IMG/VR virus record: IMGVR_UViG_3300050015_000439 | Location: 1 to 42,979 of that record | Length of the DNA: 42,979 nucleotides | From: a virus | Strand: one strand, 5' to 3' | Part shown: one piece after another, positions 1 through 5,677 of the stretch | How the letters are laid out: each line of letters begins with the position of its first letter | How positions within the stretch are numbered: position 1 is the first letter of the stretch | Position numbers and translations under genes: made by a program | The notes under the pieces: model-generated | The model's database searches: none | What the model saw: the letters and a program-made list of their open reading frames with translations, nothing else | What the model was told of the DNA's origin: nothing

Positions 1-79
1 TTTGAAGTGCGCGGAGTCCAGCTTCGGAAGTTTCTCTTGCGGCTAAATCTCATGTGATTCAGATAATGCGTTGTTAGGC
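1..79 (+). repeat. Degenerate, partial attC-like site (attC0)
   Basis: The right core GTTAGGC at 73-79 fits the integron core consensus GTTRRRY. The left part (AAGTGCGCGGAGTCCA) resembles the left arm of the next site (AAGTGCGTGGAGCCA). The outer RYYYAAC core is not present where expected and the two arms no longer pair. The site is therefore either decayed or cut by the window edge. Called only because five better copies follow. Confidence 0.35.
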
Positions 80-288
80 AGCAGTTCCGAGTTTGTCGCG
101 TTTTTCAGTGCGGCTGCCAAGTCTTTCGCATTGACCGATAATTTTTCTCCAATGATGCACAGGACTGCCATTGGAGCATCGCTAGGATGCGAGCATACCT
201 GCATTTGTGCTACCATATCCATTTCTTGTCCAGTTTCGGTTTCTTTTACTTTTTTATAGATATTGAGCGTATTTGTTACTGTTATCAT
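43..288 (-). CDS. Cassette ORF 1, hypothetical protein (81 aa)
   Basis: Not recognised. The 81-residue protein is mostly hydrophilic, with a short hydrophobic stretch in the middle (MAVLCIIG) and a Lys/Ala-rich C-terminal helix. It lies between the attC-like sites ending at 79 and beginning at 308. It starts about 20 nt inside its cassette and its last codons run through the GCCTAAC core into the neighbouring attC remnant, as do the other ORFs in this array. There is no Shine-Dalgarno site. The minus frame has more protein-like composition than the plus-strand ORFs here. Function unknown. Confidence 0.55.
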   Translation of the reverse strand: MITVTNTLNIYKKVKETETGQEMDMVAQMQVCSHPSDAPMAVLCIIGEKLSVNAKDLAAALKNATNSELLPNNALSESHEI

Positions 289-307
289 AGTGTCTTTCGT
301 GGCTGCT

Positions 308-416
308 GCCTAACAAGTGCGTGGAGCCAATCCCGGTTGGCCGCTGCACTTTATTCGTTTAGGTTTCTGGTTGTTTTACGTCGTGAGTCCGGGATGGCTC
401 ACGCACGGCGTTAGGC
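308..416 (+). repeat. attC-like site 1
   Basis: GCCTAAC at 308-314 and GTTAGGC at 410-416 match the RYYYAAC and GTTRRRY cores. The arms are imperfect inverted repeats: the left GTGCGTGGAGCCAATCCCGG pairs with the right arm except for two extra left-arm bases (a G and an A). Unpaired bases in one arm are a hallmark of attC sites, where they set strand choice. Length is 109 bp. By these extra bases and the leading AACAA, the canonical R''-L'' side is on the left of the plus strand. Confidence 0.75.
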
Positions 417-526
417 TGCCTCGGCTTCCGTGGTTTCAGCGGGCAGTTCTTTGGTGTTGTTCTGTTGTGCATATCAAGTTCCACGCTGGTTCCTGTCTTT
501 TTGCACTCCTCGACGGTGTGATACAT
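359..526 (-). CDS. Cassette ORF 2, hypothetical basic protein (55 aa)
   Basis: Not recognised. The frame is open further upstream into attC site 2 (to 649), but that part would be a translation of the attC sequence, so the ATG at 526 inside the cassette is preferred. The product is rich in Lys, Arg, Pro and Thr. Its C-terminal end reads through attC site 1. There is no Shine-Dalgarno site. A competing short frame starts at the ATG near 552 (27 codons). Weak call; the cassette may instead carry no protein. Confidence 0.3.
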   Translation of the reverse strand: MYHTVEECKKTGTSVELDMHNRTTPKNCPLKPRKPRQPNAVREPSRTHDVKQPET

Positions 527-571
527 TCCGGCGCTTACGGTTGTTCGGTGCGGGCATCGCTTACACCGGCA

Positions 572-682
572 GCCTAACAAGTCGCCGGAGCCAACCGCCG
601 TTGGCGCGGTCAGTGCGTTCGCTACGGGTTTCAGTAGTTCGTTTGTCATAGTTCGGCGGTGGCTCAGCTTTTTTCGTTAGGC
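572..682 (+). repeat. attC-like site 2
   Basis: Cores GCCTAAC (572-578) and GTTAGGC (676-682). The left arm carries GGAGCCAACCGCC and the right arm GGCGGTGGCTC, which pair with one extra left-arm A. The right arm also has the AGCTTTTTTCG spacer seen in sites 3, 4 and 5. The first 36 bp are identical to those of site 5. Length 111 bp. Confidence 0.8.
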
Positions 683-855
683 ATCGCGGCCATGCTTTCA
701 TTCCATGCTTCCCAAGCCAACTGGACAGCGATGTCTTTATATTGTCCCGGCCATGCGGCTTTCGCGCTGTCAGAAAAGCGGTCGGTTGGTTTTGAGTATG
801 GTTCGTCAGAAATCCATTCCTCGAACCTTTTACGATTTTCAGATTCTTGATTCAT
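664..855 (-). CDS. Cassette ORF 3, phage-type small acidic protein (63 aa)
   Basis: The pattern RFEEW near the start, then Y-D-VQLAWEAWNE near the end, resembles a family of short uncharacterised phage proteins with a C-terminal aWeAW signature. The role of that family is not known to me. The last residues (PNEKS) and the stop codon are encoded by the attC-like site. Just upstream, the attC sequence gives TTGTTA, and 17 nt later CATATA, 5 nt before the ATG, so the attC may supply a -35 element. This is the best supported cassette gene. Confidence 0.65.
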   Translation of the reverse strand: MNQESENRKRFEEWISDEPYSKPTDRFSDSAKAAWPGQYKDIAVQLAWEAWNESMAAMPNEKS

Positions 856-880
856 GTTTTTATATGTCGTTAATCGCTAT

Positions 881-988
881 GCCTAACAAGTCGCCGGAGC
901 CAACGCGGTTGGGCGCTTTCAGTTGTTCGTTTAGGCTCCAGATTGTTCAAAGTCTTCATTCCGCGTGGCTCAGCTTTTTTCGTTAGGC
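881..988 (+). repeat. attC-like site 3
   Basis: Cores GCCTAAC (881-887) and GTTAGGC (982-988). The left arm GGAGCCAACGCGG pairs with the right arm CCGCGTGGCTC with an extra left-arm A. It has the same AGCTTTTTTCG right spacer as sites 2, 4 and 5. Length 108 bp. Confidence 0.8.
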
Positions 989-1257
989 CAAATGAGTGCG
1001 CTTATTTCTTTTTTGCGTTTTGGCGTCCAATCTTCCGGCATGAGTTGCATTGCCAGAAGCAGACTGTCTGGTGTTTTGATTTGTCCGCACCGCACTCGTT
1101 TTACGATGTCGGTCTTTTCACTTGGACACCATGAATGTTGCGGCTCGTCTGGATTTACGGCGTCATATATTTGTCGGAATGTCGCGGTTGGCCTAACAAA
1201 GCGCCGGAGCCAATGCGGGGTGTTCCTCGCGTTTTCGATGTCGGTTTCGGTTTGCAT
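970..1257 (-). CDS. Cassette ORF 4, hypothetical protein (up to 95 aa)
   Basis: Not recognised. The frame is open from an ATG inside attC site 4 (1257), so the first 25 or so residues translate attC sequence. The cassette-internal part, from about TFRQIYDAV onward, is the protein-like part and ends in WPNEKS with its stop inside attC site 3. No ATG lies in this frame between the attC and the conserved part, so either translation starts in the attC or the native start was lost when the cassette was acquired. It has two Cys residues and a basic C-terminal helix. Function unknown. Confidence 0.45.
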   Translation of the reverse strand: MQTETDIENARNTPHWLRRFVRPTATFRQIYDAVNPDEPQHSWCPSEKTDIVKRVRCGQIKTPDSLLLAMQLMPEDWTPKRKKEISALIWPNEKS

Positions 1258-1317
1258 ATTGTTAATGTTGGCGATGCCGGGTTTCCGCCCCGCATGGCTC
1301 AGCTTTTTTCGTTAGGC
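1191..1317 (+). repeat. attC-like site 4
   Basis: Cores GCCTAAC (1191-1197) and GTTAGGC (1311-1317). The left arm GGAGCCAATGCGGGG pairs with the right arm CCCCGCATGGCTC with an extra left-arm base. The central variable part is longer than in the others; total length is 127 bp. Same AGCTTTTTTCG right spacer. Confidence 0.8.
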
Positions 1318-1590
1318 CACTACCACATCATGCAAACCCAGGCGCATTATTTGTTTCGAGATTTCAGCCTCGGCTTGCTGGTGTTGTTTTCGGTAGCGAG
1401 TTGCCATTTCAGGTTTCATGGTTATCAGTTTTTCAAGCGCGGCGTCTATTTCGTGCAGAGCTTGCTTGAGTTCCGCAAGCGCGGTTTCATCGGCGTCATC
1501 GCCGGTAAAGTTTCCGGCATCGCATTGGCGCAGCGCGTCAAGGAAGTCCACCTCGTCGTCGTAGCATTCATGGATTCTGTATTTCAGCAT
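1312..1590 (-). CDS. Cassette ORF 5, acidic coiled-coil protein (92 aa)
   Basis: Not recognised. It has an acidic N-terminal half (YDDEVDFLDALRQC) followed by long Ala/Glu/Lys/Gln helices likely to form a coiled coil. The stop codon TAA is part of the attC core GCCTAAC of site 4. The ATG lies about 18 nt inside the cassette, after attC site 5. No Shine-Dalgarno site. The compact fit between two attC-like sites supports a cassette gene; function unknown. Confidence 0.55.
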   Translation of the reverse strand: MLKYRIHECYDDEVDFLDALRQCDAGNFTGDDADETALAELKQALHEIDAALEKLITMKPEMATRYRKQHQQAEAEISKQIMRLGLHDVVVA

Positions 1591-1607
1591 ATAGTTTTAT
1601 CACCGTG

Positions 1608-1706
1608 GCCTAACAAGTCGCCGGAGCCAACCGCCGTTGGCGCTTGCCGTTCCGCTGTCGCGGTTCACGCCGCGAGTCGGCGGTGGCTCAGCTTTTTTCG
1701 TTAGCA
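1608..1706 (+). repeat. attC-like site 5 (right core decayed)
   Basis: GCCTAAC at 1608-1614. The first 36 bp are identical to site 2, the arm pairing CCGCCGTTGGC with CGGCGGTGGCTC is preserved, and the AGCTTTTTTCG spacer is present. The right core reads GTTAGCA (1700-1706) instead of GTTAGGC, so this outermost site may be inactive. It marks the junction between the cassette array and the phage early operon. Confidence 0.7.
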
Positions 1707-1800
1707 GGCTCGGCGAGCACCTTTTGAAGTTCGCGCAGTTCTTTGGCCGTTAACCAGAATCGAGTTTGAATAGTTTGGATTTTACTTTTTTATTTTTCAT
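1688..1800 (-). pseudogene. Frameshifted remnant of a small cassette-type gene
   Basis: From ATG 1800 the frame gives 16 codons and stops at 1750. A second frame, open from about 1790, reads a protein-like helix (TAKELRELQKVLAEPANEKS) and ends with the same NEKS plus stop inside attC site 5 that closes cassette ORFs 3 and 4. The two frames differ by a non-multiple of three (113 nt in total), which suggests one indel broke a roughly 37-residue gene. It could also be two unrelated short frames. Confidence 0.35.
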
Positions 1801-1812
1801 ATTTGTATGTTG

Positions 1813-2184
1813 TTAATCGCTAATCCCCGCTTCCTTCATTGCGGTTGCGCGGGTTATGTAGTTGGCTTGCGTCTTCCTGCGTGCTATCTGGATTCCACTC
1901 AAATTAGCCGGAGCTAACATCGTCAAATTAAAATCAAAACAGTCCCACTGCTCATACGCCATATTCTCCTCAACCCAAAGGGCGATTTGTTGCCATTCGG
2001 TTTCGAGGATTTCAGGACGCACAGGCCAGTTACCTTTATCTAGCCATCGAAAATTATACTCGGAATAGGCTTCATGCTTTGTGCCGTCAAGGTTGGTTTG
2101 TGCTGGACGTGTTAAATGCTCAGTAATAATCCTCTCCGGCAACTTCCCTGCGAGGTAGAGTTGGGCTTCGTGTTGGGTTAGCAT
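1813..2184 (-). CDS. Hypothetical phage early protein (123 aa)
   Basis: Not recognised. Soluble, rich in Trp and aromatic residues, with no membrane segment. It starts 5 nt after the YqaJ-type exonuclease gene stop, so it belongs to the early recombination operon. The start is preceded by TTGAATTT directly before the ATG, an AT-rich context repeated at several starts in this genome, not a Shine-Dalgarno site. It is the last operon gene before the attC-like array. Function unknown. Confidence 0.65.
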   Translation of the reverse strand: MLTQHEAQLYLAGKLPERIITEHLTRPAQTNLDGTKHEAYSEYNFRWLDKGNWPVRPEILETEWQQIALWVEENMAYEQWDCFDFNLTMLAPANLSGIQIARRKTQANYITRATAMKEAGISD

Positions 2185-2188
2185 AAAT

Positions 2189-2878
2189 TCAAGGTGTCAA
2201 ATCGTGATTTTCTTCCGTCTCGGACAAGGATTCGGCGGTTTGTGCCGTGAACCGTCTCGGCTCGCCACCATTCTTTTCAACCAGCTTTTTATATCCAGCG
2301 TCCAGCATAGGCAAAAATTCATTCAACGTCTCGCCGATGAAATCACAAATTTTTTCGTCTCTGAAAATCGTCGTGACGAACGGCGGAAACTTCGGGTGAA
2401 ACGACATGAATTTCCAAAACTTGCGGCCTGTGACGTAAAGGCTTCCGTGAACCTGCAAAACGTATTCATCCGGCAATTCTTCCGCCAAAAGATACTTTGT
2501 GTGCGTCTGGGCGCGGGGACACTTAATTTCAATCCCGCCATCATCGCCGATCAAACCGTCCGGCGAGCAGCCGATTGTTGCCGCGTCGTTCGTTATCAGG
2601 GCGACTTGCTGAATCGGCTCGTCAAACGAGACTTCGTAAAACGGGATTGCCATTTCCTCTTTGATTTTTCCAAACTCCATGTCGAGCGTGTTGAACGACG
2701 GCAGCGGCCCCATCCAACGCTCGGCCAGCTTTTGGGCGAGATAGCTGTCCACCATCTTGCCCTCACGCGCCTTGAACTTTGGGGTCATAAGTTCGTCGAA
2801 CTCCGACGCTGTGCAAACCCCGGCGCGGGCGGCAAGCCACTCTAAAGAGTTTTGGGCAAATTCTGTGTGGATTTTCAT
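2189..2878 (-). CDS. YqaJ-type phage recombination exonuclease
   Basis: This 229-residue protein fits the YqaJ/lambda-exonuclease nuclease family, which resects double-stranded DNA ends to give 3' overhangs for a single-strand annealing protein. Visible landmarks are W14 and R18 in the first helix, an upstream Glu pair (about 74-75), the catalytic SPDGLI (D107) and IEIK (E117, K119), and the following Q-HGSLYVTG segment. Length is normal for the family. Its ATG overlaps the stop of the preceding coiled-coil gene, so translation is probably coupled. An ERF-type protein is encoded two genes upstream, the usual partner. Family assignment is firm; substrate polarity is from the family. Confidence 0.9.
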   Translation of the reverse strand: MKIHTEFAQNSLEWLAARAGVCTASEFDELMTPKFKAREGKMVDSYLAQKLAERWMGPLPSFNTLDMEFGKIKEEMAIPFYEVSFDEPIQQVALITNDAATIGCSPDGLIGDDGGIEIKCPRAQTHTKYLLAEELPDEYVLQVHGSLYVTGRKFWKFMSFHPKFPPFVTTIFRDEKICDFIGETLNEFLPMLDAGYKKLVEKNGGEPRRFTAQTAESLSETEENHDLTP

Positions 2879-3831
2879 AGGCGTTCGGCTTGCGCTTCAA
2901 TCCAATCCGCCAATACATTCACCTTTTCCCAAACAGCATCCGATAAGGCATCGTCCGCCAATTTGAGCCGCGCCTTGTCTTTCAGTTCGCCAGCAAACAG
3001 GTTAAGTTTTGCTTTGTCCGGCGCGGCAGCGGCTTTCTTGGCGGCAGCGGCAGCGGCAGCGGCCTTTGCGGCTTCGGCGTCGCGTAGCGCCTTTGCGACA
3101 GCCTCTGCGGCGGCGCGTTCGTCAGCCAGTTTCTTTTCAGCCGCTTCACGCTCCGCTTTCGCCGCCGCTTCGCGGGCGATGGCTTCGGTTTTCAGCCGTG
3201 CATTTTCGGCGGCGATGCGTTCGCGCTCGATACGCTCGGATTCCGCCTTGGCCTTGGCTTCCGCCTCCGCTTTCGCGGCAGCATCAATCTTTGCCTGTTT
3301 CAAAAGCTTTGCGTCAGCCAGCATTTTGCCATAGTCGGCTTCCGAAAGTTCGGACAGATTGCCCATGATTGGAGTCTCCAAAAACGGTTTCAATTCCTTT
3401 TCGCGTGTCGCCTTTAATTCGGCCAGCCGCGCCGCCTCGGCTCGCTCGGCGATGTCCTCTGCGGCTTGAAGCGCGGTTTCCACCGGAGACAGATCGGCGA
3501 GCAAAATGTTATGAAACCCGTCCACGGCGCGGCCATAAAGCAGGGCGTGTTCCTTCTGTTTCTTGCGGACTCCATCGCTTTCCAGACGCACGGCGCGAAG
3601 CGCAAGGCGGCAGGCGCGGGACTTTTTGATTTCCTTAACACAGGTTGCGTCCTTCACAGAAGCAGCCACGCCGCGAGCGTCATCAATCGCAGCGCGAGCC
3701 TTGACGAAGATTGGCTTGAAAGCATCTGCCAAAGAAATGGCGGCGGTTTTTTCAAGCCCTGTTTCGTTGGCATACTTCACCAGTTTTTCGTCTGGATTTA
3801 CAATTTCGAGTTCGATGGTTTCAGTTTTCAT
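2875..3831 (-). CDS. Ala/Glu-rich coiled-coil protein of the recombination module
   Basis: 318 residues. An N-terminal globular part (about 1-130) is followed by a long charged coiled coil (about 130-270, almost all Ala, Glu, Lys and Arg) and a compact C-terminal part. Proteins of this shape, comparable to the DUF1351 type, often sit between phage annealing proteins and their nucleases; their exact role is not established. The start follows AGAAGAAAACCAAA, a weak Shine-Dalgarno match. The gene overlaps the exonuclease by 4 nt. The long plus-strand ORFs over this region are shadows of the repetitive GCX codons. Confidence 0.75.
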   Translation of the reverse strand: MKTETIELEIVNPDEKLVKYANETGLEKTAAISLADAFKPIFVKARAAIDDARGVAASVKDATCVKEIKKSRACRLALRAVRLESDGVRKKQKEHALLYGRAVDGFHNILLADLSPVETALQAAEDIAERAEAARLAELKATREKELKPFLETPIMGNLSELSEADYGKMLADAKLLKQAKIDAAAKAEAEAKAKAESERIERERIAAENARLKTEAIAREAAAKAEREAAEKKLADERAAAEAVAKALRDAEAAKAAAAAAAAKKAAAAPDKAKLNLFAGELKDKARLKLADDALSDAVWEKVNVLADWIEAQAERL

Positions 3832-3919
3832 TTTGGTTTTCTTCTAGGTGTTTAATTTGTTTCTCTAAATCTGCTACAACTTCTTTAGCTTGCTCGATTT
3901 CGGCGGTTTGTGAGAGCAA
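3821..3919 (-). CDS. Small coiled-coil ORF (32 aa, TTG start)
   Basis: The frame runs from a TTG at 3919, just after the ERF gene stop, to a TGA overlapping the start of the next gene. The product is a single Glu/Lys/Gln-rich amphipathic helix. An AGGA motif lies about 10 nt upstream, inside the end of the ERF gene. It fills an otherwise empty 92-nt gap in a packed operon, which is the main reason to call it. An alternative 17-codon ATG frame exists. Confidence 0.35.
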   Translation of the reverse strand: MLSQTAEIEQAKEVVADLEKQIKHLEENQNEN

Positions 3920-3923
3920 AGAT

Positions 3924-4673
3924 TCATTTTCCTTTTTGCTCCTTCATTCTCAACAATTGGTCAAGCACTTCATATTTCAACGTCGGGATTGCGGCGAACG
4001 AATCCACGCCAGCCATTTTCAGGAACGTCGCTCGGTTGCTGTTGGTAATCGCGACACGCTGTTCCAATTCTTCGGCTTGTTCCTTCGTTACCTTGCCGCC
4101 GAGATTGCGCGGGTCTGCGTCCTCTCTGATGCGAGACTTGATACCCAACATCTTTATGACCAAGTGACGCCACGCGCTTGTTGTCGCCCCTGTGTCGGCG
4201 GCGGTGGCGTCTTTCAAGGCGTTAGTATTTCCAGACCTGACCGAATACTCACGGGTTTCTTCGTGTCCTTCTTCGTGAATGAGGGTGATTATTGCGACAA
4301 TTTTTCCTTCGTCTGAACGCTGACCAAACATCATTGTGAAACCATGCTTTAATAAAACAGGCTCAAGCATTGATGAAAGTTCCGTTTCGCTGCAATAAGA
4401 ATATGCCACCTTGCCGTTGTTCATGGCGGCTTTGTCGGCGTAAAAGTCCATGCCGCTGATTTCTTGTCTCAATTTGAAAAAAGACTTGTTAAACTTGGCT
4501 TTGTTTGCGGCTGAAACCTCCTCACGGCGCATGGCAATGATGCGCTCCACCACGCCGACGCTCTCGGAAGTGATTCCACCACTGACAGCCGCGTTAAGGA
4601 TGTCCAAAGAAGTCAGCGCGGGTCGGACAACTGCTAATTCCTGCGATTCAATTTTAGCTAATTTCTCACTCAT
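3924..4673 (-). CDS. ERF-family single-strand annealing protein
   Basis: 249 residues with the ERF superfamily pattern: FxKLRxEI, MDFYADKAAMNNGKVAYSY, a central LEPVLLKHGFTMMF and IxTLIHEEGHEETREYS. The family's GxxTSAWRHLVIKMLGI stretch comes near residue 165. ERF proteins form rings on single-stranded DNA and anneal complementary strands during phage recombination or genome circularisation. Start: AAGGAAATT before the ATG is one of the clearer Shine-Dalgarno sites here. It is paired with the YqaJ-type exonuclease downstream in the same operon. Assignment is confident. Confidence 0.88.
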   Translation of the reverse strand: MSEKLAKIESQELAVVRPALTSLDILNAAVSGGITSESVGVVERIIAMRREEVSAANKAKFNKSFFKLRQEISGMDFYADKAAMNNGKVAYSYCSETELSSMLEPVLLKHGFTMMFGQRSDEGKIVAIITLIHEEGHEETREYSVRSGNTNALKDATAADTGATTSAWRHLVIKMLGIKSRIREDADPRNLGGKVTKEQAEELEQRVAITNSNRATFLKMAGVDSFAAIPTLKYEVLDQLLRMKEQKGK

Positions 4674-4685
4674 AATTTCCTTCGT

Positions 4686-4886
4686 TTATTTATTTGTTGG
4701 CTGCAAATCATTCGGGCTGTCGAGATTTTTTGCCTGTTCCGGCGTTAAAGATTTTGCCACGGATACCAAGGCGCGAGCGCGAATTTTCGCCTCATTGCGG
4801 GTTTCCGTTGACGGGTTGAGCAGCATATCCGCAATGGATTTTCCGTATTGTTCGGCTGCGTCTAAATAGCAATCAGTCATTTTCAT
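4686..4886 (-). CDS. Hypothetical early protein (66 aa)
   Basis: Not recognised. A small, mixed-charge, mainly helical protein with no motif. It sits 12 nt upstream of the ERF gene in the same operon and has protein-like codon use, so it is likely expressed with the recombination genes. Function unknown. Confidence 0.55.
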   Translation of the reverse strand: MKMTDCYLDAAEQYGKSIADMLLNPSTETRNEAKIRARALVSVAKSLTPEQAKNLDSPNDLQPTNK

Positions 4887-4908
4887 TTTTTAAGTTTCCT
4901 ATAATTTT

Positions 4909-5103
4909 TCAGTCGTTAAATTCCGCCGCTGGATGTTTGTCTAAAAACTTGTCAATGTCAGAGCCGGTCTTGGTGTCCTGCTCGCGCTCAATCTGACTCT
5001 CCCGCGCACGTTCCGCCCGATATTCCGCCAGACGCTCGTTAAATTCCGCGCGCTCCTCGTCGCTGCGGTCGTCGCAAGGTTTGGAAAATCTTGACCAGTT
5101 CAT
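4909..5103 (-). CDS. Hypothetical highly charged early protein (64 aa)
   Basis: Not recognised. About half of the residues are Glu, Asp, Arg or Lys, consistent with one long helix in the middle (ERAEFNERLAEYRAERARE). Its ATG is preceded directly by TTGAATTT, the recurrent AT-rich start context of this genome. Part of the early operon. Confidence 0.55.
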   Translation of the reverse strand: MNWSRFSKPCDDRSDEERAEFNERLAEYRAERARESQIEREQDTKTGSDIDKFLDKHPAAEFND

Positions 5104-5107
5104 AAAT

Positions 5108-5188
5108 TCAATCCGTCGTCAGCCATGCGAAATAGCCAATGGCGATCAAAAAGGCCGCCGTCAGGAAGGTTGTGGCGAAGGTTTTCAT
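5108..5188 (-). CDS. Small single-span membrane peptide (26 aa)
   Basis: The frame MKTFATTFLTAAFLIAIGYF continues for 6 more residues to the stop. It is one hydrophobic segment with a Lys at the N-terminus, so a one-pass inner-membrane peptide is likely. It fills the gap between the 61-aa and 64-aa early genes. It is too short for homology-based naming; an early phage peptide acting on the membrane is possible but not shown. Confidence 0.45.
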   Translation of the reverse strand: MKTFATTFLTAAFLIAIGYFAWLTTD

Positions 5189-5194
5189 GGTTTT

Positions 5195-5380
5195 TTAATT
5201 GAGAAAAACGACATTAAACGAGTCGCAGCCTTGGATTGACCGCGTTACGATTTTGATGCCAAGGAACCGTGCGCCGTTTAACACTTTCTGGCGGTCGGCT
5301 GGCGAGTGGACAAGAAATGATTTACCAGCCTTTAGTAGCGCGGCGGCTTGCAGTTCGGACAATGCTTTTTTGTTTCGCAT
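5195..5380 (-). CDS. First gene of the early operon, hypothetical (61 aa)
   Basis: Not recognised. A basic N-terminus (MRNKKALSELQAAALLKAGK) is followed by a mixed alpha/beta pattern; a small nucleic-acid-binding protein is possible. It has a promoter-like arrangement directly upstream (TTGAAA, 17 nt, TAGAGT, 7 nt, ATG), so its mRNA could be leaderless. It is the first gene after the non-coding segment and probably leads the early recombination operon running down to the attC-like array. Confidence 0.6.
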   Translation of the reverse strand: MRNKKALSELQAAALLKAGKSFLVHSPADRQKVLNGARFLGIKIVTRSIQGCDSFNVVFLN

Positions 5381-5387
5381 GAAACAA

Positions 5388-5416
5388 ACTCTATAATAAT
5401 CCTATTTTAATTTCAA
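5388..5416 (-). promoter_or_regulatory. Predicted early promoter, leaderless type
   Basis: On the minus strand TTGAAA (5416-5411), a 17-nt AT-rich spacer, TAGAGT (5393-5388), and the ATG 7 nt later. The TTGAAA-to-ATG distance is 30 nt, the same as at other starts in this genome. A TATTAT just upstream is an alternative -10. Confidence 0.5.
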
Positions 5417-5478
5417 CAAAAATCGTAAATTATTTTAACCCGATAAACATTGGACGAAACCTCCATAAAAGATTTCAG

Positions 5479-5506
5479 TTGCAAAATTCCGGCGAGCGTG
5501 TAGAGT
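5479..5506 (+). promoter_or_regulatory. Predicted promoter of the plus-strand small RNA
   Basis: TTGCAA (5479-5484), a 16-nt spacer, TAGAGT (5501-5506). The -10 hexamer is identical to the one predicted for the early operon on the opposite strand. A transcript would start near 5513, just ahead of the closing stem of the structured segment. Confidence 0.4.
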
Positions 5507-5512
5507 TTTGGT

Positions 5513-5677
5513 GTTCAGCCGTTCGTTGCGGCATGAGTAATGCAAAGAACCAAATCACAATTTGATTCCCTGTTAGGCGCAAGGCCAATAAGCCAAGCAC
5601 CGCAGTTACTCGCGGCAACGAACTATCAGGGCATCGTCACTCCAATTCTCAGCAATGAGGGTTGGAGTTTTCTTTTG
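5513..5677 (+). ncRNA. Predicted structured small RNA, about 165 nt
   Basis: This segment carries no credible ORF but shows nested pairing. GTTCGTTGC (5521-5529) pairs with GCAACGAAC (5615-5623), and inside it GAGTAA (5535-5540) pairs with TTACTC (5606-5611). Smaller stems are enclosed (AATCA/TGATT and GGC/GCC). It ends at a terminator hairpin with a U-rich tail, and a promoter-like pair lies just upstream, so start, fold and end fit one transcription unit antisense to the surrounding genes. It matches no RNA family I can name; a 6S-like or antisense regulatory RNA is conceivable. Confidence 0.45.
5639..5677 (+). terminator. Rho-independent terminator, plus strand
   Basis: ACTCCAA (5639-5645) pairs with TTGGAGT (5662-5668). 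An inner CTCA-GCAA-TGAG hairpin has a GNRA-type loop. A T-rich tail (TTTTCTTTT) follows. All annotated neighbours are on the other strand, so it implies a plus-strand transcript. Confidence 0.65.

Noticed and set aside
43-1706. The left-end repeats as a CRISPR array
   Set aside because: The units are over 90 bp, form long imperfect hairpins, and the intervening segments are of variable length and contain ORFs.
308-1706. The same repeats as ordinary transcription terminators
   Set aside because: The conserved 7-bp end cores, the extra bases confined to one arm and the near-constant spacing fit attC sites better; T-runs lie inside an arm and not after a stem.
2195-2200. TTGACA upstream of the 123-aa gene as a promoter
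   Set aside because: It lies 10 nt before the ATG, encodes the last residues of the exonuclease, and leaves no room for a -10 element.
2204-2845. 213-codon plus-strand ORF opposite the exonuclease
   Set aside because: It is the reverse of a gene with clear YqaJ motifs, and its product is Arg/Cys/Leu-rich without any motif.
2852-3334. 160-codon plus-strand ORF rich in Ala and Ser
   Set aside because: A shadow of the Ala/Glu coiled-coil codons on the other strand; the periodicity is that of the minus gene.
5571-5577. GTTAGGC in the non-coding segment as another attC core
   Set aside because: No matching RYYYAAC arm or inverted repeat lies within 150 nt; it is an isolated match within the predicted small RNA.
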